From positions 2,097,476 through 2,124,667 of the forward strand of contig FN649731.1 in assembly GCA_000310025.1 (NCBI GenBank): a DNA stretch of 27,192 nt, written 5' to 3'. The notes under the pieces are model-generated. The model ran no database searches and had not been told where the DNA came from. It saw only the letters and a list, made by a program, of their open reading frames with translations. This stretch comes from Ectocarpus siliculosus (taxonomy: Eukaryota > Sar > Phaeophyceae > Ectocarpales > Ectocarpaceae). Positions within the stretch are counted from its first letter, which is position 1, and each line of letters begins with the position of its first letter. Positions 9,785 to 19,412 of the stretch are shown piece after piece. The translations under genes were made by a program, and so were the position numbers.

Positions 9785-9941
9785 ATGGAGGCGGAGCGCA
9801 TTATGGCGCAGCTGCAGAGCGAGAACGAGCGACAGGACGCCGTCCCAGATGACGGCAGCCCCAAGTACATGCCCTCCACGGAAGACACTGACCCGATCGT
9901 GCGGGCCCTCAAGACGGTCCTCAAGTGCAAGGAGGTCACAG
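9785..9941 (+). CDS. FN3K: FN3K exon 1
   Basis: Encodes 52 residues from MEAERIMAQLQSENE to DPIVRALKTVLKCKEVT, ending in phase 1 before gtgtgg. The last 15 residues fit the first helix of the family; the part before it is an extension. The ATG directly follows ctacactgcag, which looks like a splice acceptor, so a 5' untranslated or transit-peptide exon may lie upstream. Confidence 0.75.
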
Positions 9942-12900
9942 GTGTGGGGTGTTGGAATTTTTTTTGTAAGCTTTTTCCAGAAAGCGGTGCGAAAGACATC
10001 GACGGGCGTGTCGTGCTAGCTCTCTGGTCCAGCTGGCTGGCGGTTTGTTGTAGGTTCTTGGAGCGGGCTGTTGACGAATTGGATTTGTGCCGTGACGGTG
10101 GGTGAGACCTGTGGAAAAGCGCAACACAGCGGTCGTGGCAGTTGACGCCCGCCTGGTCGAACGCATCGACCGATAACCTCAGGAGCACGCTCAGATGAGA
10201 TTCGCTTTCGCTGGAGAACGACTCTTGGTACCTCTGATCGGGATGGGGACTATTGTAAGGGTGGAAAAGGTATTGTATGGTTGTAGATGCGAAAAAGTAC
10301 CGCATTGTTCCAAGCTCTAACCATTCTTTCAATGTGAACGTTGACCACGCAGCAAACGGCACGGCCAAGAGGTCCGTGTCGCAGCTCGCTCGTGTGATGT
10401 GGGCATTCTAGCACCGTTTTTTATATCTTCGTTTCCATGTATTCAAGGCACATGTATTATCCTTCGCTGTGGTCTAGCAGGTGTGTACATGCTAGGTGTT
10501 TTGATGAGGTGGTCGCGTGGCTGGTGATGCCGATCCGCCAGGGTACAGTAGGATGGCGTTAGGTATGTGTGAACCCTACCCTACTGTACCCTGGCGGACG
10601 GACATGACCAGACACGCCACCACCTCATCAAAACACCTAGCATGTACACGGCTGCCAAACCACAGCGAAGGCCAACACATGTGTCTCGAAGCCACGGAAA
10701 GTATAATTGCAAGAACGGTGCTAGAATGCCCACATCACACGAGCGAGGTGCGACACGGATCACCAGCCTCCACCAAATCTGCGACACCGCCGTGTCCCGT
10801 ATTAGAAAGGTGTAGGTTGCGGCGTAGCATGCACTATGTAGGCCCTCCGCGATGGTGGCGGTGTTGACGGCATCACGCGCCGTCCCGCTCGGTCGGGATG
10901 AACACGCCATGTACCTCGCTACACCGAAACATGCCAAATACGCAATCCATGTATGTGCGGTTTCAAGTGTTCACTTCGTATGTGTGTATTCAAGTGTTGA
11001 CCGAGTACACCGGCTGCAACGCCCCCCCCCCCCCTTTTTTTGTCCGCACCCCCCGCACCGCGTGGTGTGCAGACTGGGAGCTGCTAGACAGTCGATGGAA
11101 CGGCAACGAGGCCTTGAGGTGGACCACCGACAGGGGGCCGTTCTTTGTTAAGATGAACCGGGTGGAAGACATGAGCGTCTTCATGACAGAGGTGCGGAGC
11201 CGTTACCACCGACCCCTTGTCCGCATGTTCCTCGTCGTGTTTTTTTTTTTTTTTTTTCTACCACCTCTTGCTTGTCGGGTGTTGTGTGCGCGGATATAGG
11301 GTATTTATCTGTCTCACGTGCTCTGTTGTTTCTTAGACCGGGTATTATTGTCTACCTGTCCGCGTTTGGCTTTTCTGACCGCCTTGCCGTGACAAACTGT
11401 GCCGTCGGTATCACGTGGTACAGCTGACCCCCCCTTCAAGGCGTTGTGTGGGTGCTGCAGCTAAATGAGAGGTTGATGGTCGGTGGGTGGGTGTCGCTAT
11501 TGGTACCCACCTTGACTGCCTCTAGTTCCTCCATTGCTCTGTGTCCAAACCAACATCCACCACCTCCATTCCCTGTTTGGTGGCATGTTCTCAGTCGTCG
11601 AACACAATCGTTCTTAACCTAAGCCCAACCACTGACTTCGCGCTCAGCTACAAGGTAGCCACGTTGCTCACGGTAGCTTATGGGCATGTAGGGGCGGGTA
11701 TCCAACAAAGCCTGTTGTAGTCCGCTGGTGGTATGCGGGGTTTTCGACAGCTTCCATCCGCCCGCCCCAACATCCGTGCCAACCGCCGCGCAACGAAAAA
11801 TGTCCCGGATCGAAACCGGTTGGTGCTGGCAACGCCGATGCACGTGCACGCGCAGGCCGTGAGCTTGAGCGCTTTGGCGAAGGCAGATGTGATGCAGGTG
11901 CCCAAGCCGCTGCACCTGGGGGTGCTACCAAAGTGAGGAGAAACTCACCGGAGGACACGTGCACGTACATACCTACTCTCATCCGTGTTTGTGTTGGCAT
12001 GATTTAGACGGTCGTTGGGGGGTGATCAGTATTATTCCAGGCTCGGAATGACGGTGGCCGCTATCCTATCTTAGTGTGTGTGGTGGATAGACTCCTCTGG
12101 CGGGCGGGGGGTGGTTGCTACCATGAAGAGGGTATCTAGTGTGATCTTTTTCAGGAATCTTGCACACACGCCATACCTGCTTACAAGAAACCCGTGGATA
12201 CCCCACCCCCATGGATCTCACACATGTGACAGGCCTGCTTGTTGCCTGCCGCCCGCACGGACGTGCTCGCGCCTTGGTGCGCGCGAGCCACCACCCGCTC
12301 CTTCCAGAACGGGGTGAACAAAAACAACATCTCTCTTTCGTGCTGATCTTTTCCCGTTTTCAATTCATTCCCACTTACCCACGCTCACGGCCGCCGGCCG
12401 CCACCCCGCCTCACCCCCCCCCCACCCGCCCCCTTTCAACCACGCCTTCTCTTTTGTTCTTGCTACTCGTGTCTGGCTGGCACATGGACGGTTGCCACAG
12501 GGTCGGGGAAATCGGGCCTGGCGCCTTCATGATCCTCGAGCATCTGGCGCTCGTTCCCTTCGGCCCCATGCGCCCCGGAAACCAGGCCGCCCTGGGGAAC
12601 AGCTTGGCGGACCTGCACCTGAGCAAGGTATGGTACGGTACGATACGGTATGGTGTGGTACGGTACGGTATGGCATGGTACGGTACGGTGCTGTACGATG
12701 CGGTACGGTAACGATACGGTACGGTGCGGTACGGTGCGATACGGTACGGTAACGATACGGTGAAGTACAGTACGGTGCAGTGCTTACCCACCCGTAGTAC
12801 GAAGGATGAAAAAAATCTGAGCGTTCTGGGGTTCCACGATTTCACCTAGCCTCGAGGGGGGAGCACCATTCGGCTGGTGGTGGTGGTGGTGATGTGGGAG

Positions 12901-15545
12901 TAAAGTGTGGCCTGTATGGGGGTACGTTGTTTCGTAGGTGGGGAGCGGGGATGGGAGAAGGGGGGCCCTCGCGAGGAGAGAACACGCTGGAGGGAGGCGG
13001 GTGCGTCGCTGCCAAGTGGCGTGCGGTGTCATTCCCCTTGCCAAGCTGTTTCGTTTCGAACCATTTTTTGTCTCTCTCGGCGGCACATGTTTGCTGCTGC
13101 ACCTGCTGGCACCGTTTTCACACGCTAAATCGCACCGATGCACCCCACGCCACAGGAGCACGACGCATTGCACCAGGGGAGGTTCGGGTTCCCGGTGTCC
13201 AATTTCCTGGCGCTGACGCCCCTGAACAACGCGTGGTGCGACACATGGACGGAGTTCTTCAAGAGGCGCATGTCGGACCAGATCGAAGGCTTGCTCAAGG
13301 TACTGTGATAAAATTAAGAATCAATGTTGAGGTTTTTCGATGGCCGCCGCTGAGAGCCAAGCCACGTGCCAAAGTGGCTACCATAGGCGTATGTAGCCCT
13401 TGCGCGAACCCGAATCGCAACCCTGTCTGCGACTCGAAAAAAGGCATACTTCTATACGAGTGACGACTTTTTTTTCGCAAGCACCGGCGAATAGTGGGCT
13501 CGATCTTGACCACCAACCCCTATAACGTCAGCCCCCTATCGCTTGTAACCCTTGCTACCCTGACCTGACCCTCAGGACAAGGCGTACGGCCGAGCCGCGC
13601 TGGTAGAGGGGGAGCCCGACACGGCTGACGTGTTGAAGCGATTCAGAGCGGTGGAGGGGAGGGTGGGCGACATTCTGGAGGGAGCCACCGTGACGCCTTC
13701 ACTTCTACACGGGGACCTGTGGATAGGTGTGTGCATACATACGAGGCCTGATGTATGAGGCAGGCGTTGTCCTCGTCTCCCCTTGCTCTCCGGCGCAGGA
13801 AGCACCGGGATGATCGTAGTGGTTTCTCACATGGGTGTATGAGGTACAGTAGTCCTGGCCCCTCCCTTACTTTACCCCCCCGTCGTCATTGTCGTCGTCG
13901 TCGTCGCAAGGATGATGACACTACCAGCTTCTGGTTCACCCTTGTGAAACGTAGACTAGACCGGCGAAAACCCGGCATGTCGCTCCGTCCCGGCATCGTA
14001 TTCTAGGGGTGCGAGGCCAATGGTCTAAAGGCATGCGGTTACATGCGTACCCCTCCGTTGTTTGGCTTTTTTTCTGAGCAGGGAACACGGGGGCTACCAT
14101 CGAGGGGCCGTGTATGTTCGACCCGGCGAGTTTCTTCGGCCACTCCGAGTTCGAGCTGGCCATCATGGAAATGTTTGGGGGGTTCCAGGAGCCGTTTTGG
14201 ACTGCGTACCACGACAAGGTACACATAGACCTCTATATAATTATGCTTGTTTGAACCTTTAAAAAATTATGCTAAAGTTAGAGTGCTCGGCCTTGAGCGC
14301 TGTGAGCGAAGCGGGGGAGATTAGACCCCCCCCTCAATTCAAGACGTTAACATCGGTCCTGCACGTCTGGCCCGCGCAATAACCCCGATTGACTTGTTAA
14401 GCTCTTTTGCGGTGTCGACCAGAGCAAAATCTTTCCGCGACGACCTCCCTGTCGCGGTGCTCGGCGCTCGCACGCCTCTACTGTTGCACCACCGCGAAGT
14501 ACCCCCCAATCGGGCACTTCCCGCCTGCATCCCGGAGAATCTATAATATACGCGAGTCTCATTGGACGAGCTCCCGGCGAGGAACGTCACGTTACATTAC
14601 TCTTTCTCTTCTTGGCGGGTAGGTCCTTCCTTCTTCGCAAAACGTACCTGCCGTTTCGTACCCACGCGCACAGCGTTTACTTCACCCTCTTTATGCTACA
14701 TCGAACTCCTGTGCTACCATAGTTAGGGGCGCCTGAAGTTGTTTGTTTTTGTTCCACCTTTTTTTCTTTTTTCGTCTGCATTTGTTTTGAAGGTTTTGAG
14801 TGTGTTTACATGTCTGCAAGTTAGACCAAATTGGACCGACACCCGGTGTCTTGTACTTCTTGTTCTCGCCGCCACTGACCCTAATCTCCTGAACTGCGGG
14901 TTTACAGCAACACTTGCTGACGACCCACCGTTCAGGGGTTTACGGTCCGTGGCGGCGAGCACAAGCAGTACTCGAAGTACAAGACACGGGGTGTCGGTCT
15001 ACTTTGCGGAGATTGCGGAGATTGGAGGCTTCGACCCTCGATATCACCACCCAAGAAGCGATTTGAATGCGCCCACACACACACACCGCTGCTTTAGCGT
15101 GTCCTCGAGTGATATCAGTACTCGGGTGTCGTTAGATTGCTAAAACCGACCTTCTTTGAGCGCCTGCCGTTTCGGCTCTTGTGACTTGAATTTAGAATGG
15201 TGTGCTTTTTTACCTTGATTTCAAAGGAGGCGTGTGGAGGTAGACTCATGATATTTATGTTTTGCTTGGTGAAGGTTCAAAGTTTAGTTGAGGAATAGTA
15301 CCGCACTATTGGCGTGCCTCGACGAGAAAGCGTGCCACAACGCAACAACCTGAAGTGGCCCCCCTCTCCCTTCTCGTCCTCTTTGCACGCGGAAACAGAT
15401 CCCGAAGGCGGAGGGCTTCGAGCGAAGACAGAAGCTGTACAAGCTGTACCACTACCTGAACCAGCTGAATCTCTTCGGCGACCCGAAGGTCCGGGAGACG
15501 GTGGAGACGCTCACCAATGAGATGTTGTCGGATCTGGATGGATAG
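9785..15545 (+). CDS. FN3K: Fructosamine/ribulosamine 3-kinase (FN3K family), eight exons
   Basis: Exons are 9785-9941, 11073-11191, 11856-11932, 12501-12627, 13156-13299, 13576-13726, 14082-14218 and 15399-15545. They total 1059 nt (352 aa plus stop), with phases matching at every junction. The enzyme phosphorylates the C3 hydroxyl of sugars attached to protein amines so that the adduct falls off (deglycation). Visible motifs: beta-3 lysine in GPFFVKMN (K79), FMILEHL hinge, GNSLADLHL, catalytic HGDLW (D255), metal ligands N260 and FDPA (D272), GHSEFELA, and IPKAEGFERRQKLYKLYHYL near the end. Family members are about 290-310 aa, so the N-terminus is roughly 40 residues longer. The glycine-rich loop is atypical (see findings). 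Closest in order and spacing to plant FN3K and human FN3KRP. Confidence 0.92.
10373..10759. mobile_element. Foldback (long inverted repeat) in FN3K intron 1
   Basis: The left arm from TCCGTGTCGCAGCTCGCTCG to CCGCCAGGGTACAGTAGG is mirrored by the right arm CCTACTGTACCCTGGCGG to CGAGCGAGGTGCGACACGGA. Arms are about 185 bases with patches of divergence, and the loop is under 30 bases. Identical blocks include GTGATGTGGGCATTCTAGC and GTACATGCTAGGTGTTTTG. It has no coding capacity, and the structure suggests a foldback or MITE-type element. Confidence 0.85.
11073..11191 (+). CDS. FN3K: FN3K exon 2 (nucleotide loop and beta-3 lysine)
   Basis: The exon has 119 nt. The acceptor is gcgtggtgtgcag after a C/T-rich tract; the donor is ACAGAG followed by gtgcgg. 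It encodes DWELLDSRWNGNEALRWTTD then RGPFFVKMNRVEDMSVFMTE. GPFFVK aligns with the beta-3 strand, and RWNGNEALRW stands where the family has GGGCIN..SRY. Confidence 0.88.
11856..11932 (+). CDS. FN3K: FN3K exon 3
   Basis: The exon has 77 nt. The acceptor is gtgcacgcgcag; the donor is CTACCAAA followed by gtgagg in phase 2. It encodes AVSLSALAKADVMQVPKPLH then LGVLP, matching the conserved E..SL.A......VPKP segment after the beta-3 lysine. Confidence 0.9.
12501..12627 (+). CDS. FN3K: FN3K exon 4 (hinge)
   Basis: The exon has 127 nt. The acceptor is gacggttgccacag; the donor is CTGAGCAAG followed by gtatgg. It encodes VGEIGPGAFMILEHLAL, the hinge strand, and LGNSLADLHLSK, matching the family LGAQLADLHL. 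It is followed directly by a pentamer repeat whose first unit forms the donor. Confidence 0.92.
12628..12780. repeat. Pentamer (GGTAC / CGGTA) repeat starting at a splice donor
   Basis: About 30 imperfect units of GTACG and variants (GGTATG, CGATAC, GGTGCG) run from the exon 4 donor into intron 4. Every unit contains GGTA or GGTG, so the array is a string of weak donor-like sites. Confidence 0.93.
13156..13299 (+). CDS. FN3K: FN3K exon 5
   Basis: Exactly 48 codons, phase 0 at both ends. The acceptor is ccacgccacag; the donor is CTCAAG followed by gtactg. It encodes GRFGFPVSNFLALTPLNNAW then CDTWTEFFKRRMSDQIEGLL, matching the family FGFDV.N..G..PQ.N.W...W..FY..R....Q. Confidence 0.93.
13576..13726 (+). 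CDS. FN3K: FN3K exon 6 (catalytic loop)
   Basis: The exon has 151 nt. The acceptor is gacctgaccctcag; the donor is GGATAG followed by gtgtgtgc. It ends in ATVTPSLLHGDLWI. HGDLW is the invariant catalytic loop, with Asp255 as the catalytic base. Confidence 0.94.
14082..14218 (+). CDS. FN3K: FN3K exon 7 (metal-binding loop)
   Basis: The exon has 137 nt. The acceptor is tttttttctgagcag; the donor is CGACAAG followed by gtacac. It encodes GNTGATIEGPCMFDPASFFG then HSEFELAIMEMFGGF. FDPA carries the magnesium-binding Asp272, and GH.E.ELA is a family hallmark. Confidence 0.94.
14834..14999. mobile_element. Small foldback in FN3K intron 7
   Basis: The left arm GACCGACACCCGGTGTCTTG..TACTT..CTCGCCGCCACTGACC is mirrored by the right arm GGTCCGTGGCGGCGAGCACAAG...ACACGGGGTGTCGGTC. 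Arms are about 65-75 bases and imperfect, and the loop is about 30 bases. The sequence differs from the foldback in intron 1. Confidence 0.8.
15399..15545 (+). CDS. FN3K: FN3K exon 8 (C-terminus)
   Basis: The exon is 49 codons including TAG at 15543-15545. The acceptor is cacgcggaaacag. It encodes IPKAEGFERRQKLYKLYHYL then NQLNLFG, closely matching the family signature PK.PGFE.R..LY.L.HYLN..N.FG, then a variable acidic end (NEMLSDLDG). Confidence 0.94.
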   Translation: MPKAEGFERRQKLYKLYHYLNQLNLFGDPKVRETVETLTNEMLSDLDG

Positions 15546-16896
15546 ACCGCTGTCATCGATTTTTCAAAAGACAGGACCGTGTCCCCCCTTCCTTGCTCGT
15601 GCGTAAAGGCCAATAGTGACGTGTCTAGCAGCGTCTACAGCGTAAGGACAGATGCGTACACATGTGTGTACCGGTCTATAGTTTATGTTTTGGAATCGAT
15701 GCTTGGATCGTGTTCGAAAGTTGGAGGACATTCTGGTGTGCGAATCTGCCCTGGAATTCCTCTGCGTAGCGACAAGTGTCAAGAGAGACAGAGAGAGATC
15801 TGGAGGTTCTTTGGGATGTAGGTAGGTATGCACAAGTTTTTAGGACTTAGCTCCTACCATCCAAAACAAGCTGCAGCCTGTGTAGAAGAAGTTATTCGGA
15901 AGAAATCCCCGAGATACTTTTTGGAGTCTCCCGAAGGTTAAGGTTCTTGCTGTAAACGGTGGCGTCGGCGGAGCAGGACTGCATAGATGTGGTGCAAACA
16001 GCAGTGGTGGCACAAACTGTAGTCGATCAAATAGCGTAGACTTAGAAGGGGTGATTAACACGGTTAGACAGCTAGGGGGTTAGAGAGTCGTCATTTCTGT
16101 CGACCAAAAAAAAAATCGAAGTTCAGCGACGGAGGGCAGCAGCTACTTCCGACTTCATGTTGCCCCATGGTAAATCGAGGCACCCTCTAGGCTGCGGTAT
16201 GACTTCATGTGCTCCACGATGAATCGAAGCACCCTGTGGGCTGCGGTATAGCTCCCGACCATGTTGGACTGCCGCCGTTTTTTCGGCCAATCGAGGCCAC
16301 TAGAAAAATAATAGAAAGCAGGAGTATGTGCAGGACTATGCAGCAAACAAAGTAGTCACCGAGAGTTTATTGTCATCGTGGTGTTCCACAATCTCCTCTT
16401 CTTGTTCTTGGATGGGGCGAAGACCTCCCGACGGGCGCTAACTAAGCTACTCGACATTTGGTTCGCTTGGGGGTTTCTTCTCGAAGTTGGTGGCCTATAA
16501 CGGCTGTCAGGATTACTGTACGTCCATGCGATGTCGTCATGACTCTGGAATGGATCGATCTACATCTAAGCATGATTTGTCGTGATATGCCATTGACTGG
16601 ACCCCGCCGCGGTGGTATTAGCGACCGACGGTTTTTTTGGTGTTGTTGTGGTCATTCCTCTTGCGTTATGTCGGTGTTTTGCAGTTGGCCGCCGTGCCTG
16701 CAACAACACTCTGGAAGGGAATGTTCCTGAGAGCGCGATCCTCACCACCCACATAACAACACACGGACAAATTTTTTTTGGGAGACGCGGGGTGGCTGTG
16801 GGTACTCCCCAGCGTCAACCTACGTACCAATATACAACGGAATTTTTCTTTGTCATCCTTCCGTTGTTCTTTCTCCGTCACATTATTATCTGCATA
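15546..16896. other. FN3K 3' flank, no further gene seen
   Basis: The first part is presumably the 3' untranslated region; no clear AATAAA is seen, as in many algae. A 50 bp tandem duplication lies at 16151-16249. None of the open frames has recognisable content. Confidence 0.5.
16151..16249. repeat. 50 bp direct duplication
   Basis: Two adjacent units of GACTTCATGT..C.CCA.G.T.AATCGA.GCACCCT.T.GGCTGCGGTAT (50 and 49 bases) differ at roughly nine positions. Confidence 0.92.
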
Positions 16897-17149
16897 CAGA
16901 ACGCGCCACCACTTGAGAACCGCTTATTTAGCTTGAGGCTCGACGCTTATTGGTTGCCTCCAACCGAGCACATGTTCTTATTTTCCAAGTTCTTATTTGG
17001 AGCAGGTATCCACCTATGGTAAACGAGGTTCTTGTTCTTATTTCTATACCGATTGCCATATGCAGAGGACACAGACAGGTCTTTCTGCGTGGATTTCATC
17101 GCGAGACACTACTGCTGTAAGAGTACAATGTAGCCGTAAAATCGCCCCC

Positions 17150-17972
17150 TAGGTGGCAGTGCCGCATGTACGGTATGGGAGAGGTGAGGTTGCCGAGAAA
17201 GGCTTAGGAGGCGAAGTGGACAAACAAGAAGAATTGGTGTACCAACCTACGGAGGGAGTTAATGTTGTAGATGACGCATGGAAGGGGGTCCAACTTGACA
17301 AAGGTGATACATTGGAGAGGGGAAGTCTAGAGGGGTTCAAGGAGAAGATATCTGTTGTTGCTTTGGCGAGAGAGAAGGACAGGATCAAACCAAAGAAACC
17401 AAGGGCACGGAGGATCTCGATGTGTACGGAATATCAAACAAGGAATATATTTAAAGATTACCTACATGGAGGGCCAATGGATGCAGAGACAAAGCTGAAG
17501 GTCAAACCTAGGACTGGGGATGTTGGCCTTTGAGAACGTAGACGAAGATTGAGGAAGGTAGACGATGAGGACGACAAACCCAGGTGTGATTGCCGCTCCG
17601 AGGGCGAAGACCATCTTCATGTACTTGTAGAATGTCCGTGGTACAAGAAGGAGAGGGAAATGTACATGAGTGAGCTAGCTGGAAAAAAAGTACCAGAAGG
17701 GAAAAGCACAGAAAGAAAGACAATTGACGAATGTAAATAGCCAGGAGAAGACGGTAGCTGTACTGGGACATAGGAAATGGGTTGGAAAATAAAGCGGAAA
17801 GCGATACCGATTGGAAAACATGTTTGAGCGACCGTTTTGGCAACGTAGGAAGGAACGATTGGCCATCGGTGATCGAACCTGTGGGAACAATGCTCCGTCC
17901 TGTCGAGGACGCGTGGTCAACGGTCTAACCGCTAAGTAAGGCTGCCAAAACATGAGAGAGAGTACACCCCCC
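17150..17972 (+). pseudogene. Decayed LINE-type 3' end, copy 1
   Basis: One frame runs 17153-17533; after a frame break near 17530 it continues at 17549-17740. The second part has RCDCRSEGEDHLHVLVECPW, a C-x-C-x8-H-x4-C knuckle followed by YKKER, like the zinc knuckle after the reverse transcriptase in LINE-type elements. No catalytic reverse transcriptase core is present. A diverged tandem copy follows at about 18015. Family placement is inference from the knuckle alone. Confidence 0.55.
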
Positions 17973-18014
17973 TTCGGATCCAACTCCTACGATCGGGAAG
18001 AGGCGTAAGTAGGT

Positions 18015-18837
18015 TAAAATGGCAGGTAGGCCGTACGTCGTACGATGTGGGAGAGGAGAGATTGCCGAGAGAAGCCTGGGAGGCGAAGTGGACAAACAAG
18101 AAAAATGGAGGTACCGACCCGGAGGGAGTGGATTAAGGTTGTAGACGGAATAGGAAGAGTTCAAAATCGATTAGGCTGGTACATTGGAAACGAACGGTAG
18201 ATCTAGAGGGGTTCGAGAACAAGAAATCTGCTTCTTTCGCCGAGAGAGAACACCATAAAACAAAAGGATCCAAGGATAAGGAGGGTCTCCATGTGTGCGG
18301 ATGTTGAAAGAAGGTATAGGTACCTACTACATGGACCAATGGATGCAGGGAGAAAGCCGAAGGTCAAATTTTGGAGTGGGGAAAACGGCCTTCGAGAACA
18401 TTGACGAAGATTCAGGAAGGTAGACGATGAAGATGAGTTCAATGTGAATGCGACTCCGAGAGCGAAGATCGGGTTCATGTCGTTGCGAAACGTCCGTGTT
18501 GGGCGACAAGGACAGAGAAATGTACATGACTGAGTTGGACATGTAGAAGAAAAGGTACAGGGAGGTGTTTGAGGCATGGAATAGCCAGGAGAAAACGGTG
18601 GTAGCTGTACTGGGGCATAGGAAGTGGGTTGAAAAGGCGGGAAGTGATGATATCGATATAGGGTAGATCGGCTAGGGAGAACATGGTTTGGCCACGTTTG
18701 ACAAAGTACTTCGAAGTGGGAAGGAACGATTGGCATCAGTGATCCTGTTGGAACATGGATGCGTCCTCTCGAAGACGTTGGTCAATTGTCCTACCGCTAA
18801 GGCATGCGAAACATGAGAAGAGCGTACGCCCTCCCCC
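18015..18837 (+). pseudogene. Decayed LINE-type 3' end, copy 2
   Basis: A diverged duplicate of 17150-17972, sharing blocks such as GGAGGCGAAGTGGACAAACA, TCTAGAGGGGTTC and AGCCAGGAGAA.ACGGT. It has more stops and frame breaks than copy 1. The knuckle region is still visible as a broken frame near 18430-18500. The two copies are in the same orientation, about 865 bases apart start to start. Confidence 0.55.
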
Positions 18838-19195
18838 TCCGCGCGTACAAGAATTCATCAGGAGGTCTTTTCTCCCCCCCCCCCCCCGCCTCGAATCAGA
18901 AACTAACTGTTTGGGTCACCCCCAGCCTCATGAGTTCTTATCTTGCAGCCGCCGCGTTTTGGGGCTCCGTTCTTATCTGTATGCGCGTTGGTACACCGGG
19001 CGGGTTCTTGTTCTTAATACAACGTCGGAACTGAGCATATGTTCTTATGGCCAAGTTCTTAGATTTTGAATTGTTTGAGGCTCAGGTTCTTAACTGCTAA
19101 GTTCTTAAGTGGTGGCGCGTTCTGTATATATACATATTTCTCGCGTGATGAACCGTTTTTCCACCCCGCCTGAAAACGAGCACGTACGTGGTATA

Positions 19196-19412
19196 CCGTA
19201 TATGACACAAGATAACACACCCCCTGGACCGATTTTCAAAGCTCGATTACTCCACGACGAAGAGGATGCATAAATGAAACAATACGTTTTCGAACAGCTC
19301 TCGACGAGACGGTTCCAACGCCGCCGTTTTCGGCGCTGTGACTCTTCCTGCTGTTGAGAAATCGAGCTTTGAAAATCGGCCAAGGGGGTGTGTTATCTTG
19401 TGTCATATACGG
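19196..19412. mobile_element. TA-type inverted-repeat element (MITE-like), copy 2
   Basis: The best-preserved copy is 217 bp. It starts CCGTATATGACACAAGATAA and ends as the exact inverse (TTATCTTGTGTCATATACGG), with TA on both sides. Terminal inverted repeats reach about 60 bases (to AAAGCTCGATT). It lies 71 bases to the right of the 2.2 kb unit. Confidence 0.9.

Larger units (their letters stand above)
16897..19124. mobile_element. 2.2 kb transposon-like unit with TIRs and subterminal GTTCTTA arrays
   Basis: The left end CAGAACGCGCCACCACTT (16897 on) is inverted at the right end (19107-19124), and the match continues to GAGAAC/AAGAAC (about 24 bases). TA flanks both ends, fitting a TA target duplication. 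Inside each end lie repeats of GTTCTTA in the same orientation: near 16974, 16989 and 17034 on the left; 18934, 18969, 19010, 19041, 19055, 19086 and 19101 on the right. The doublet GGTTCTTGTTCTTA occurs once on each side. No transposase is recognisable, so it would be non-autonomous. Its interior carries two decayed retroelement fragments. Confidence 0.7.

Noticed and set aside
17868-17945. A functional tRNA gene on the minus strand.
   Set aside because: A and B boxes are visible, but the T-stem and acceptor stem do not pair and the anticodon loop has the wrong size. It is kept only as a tRNA-like remnant.
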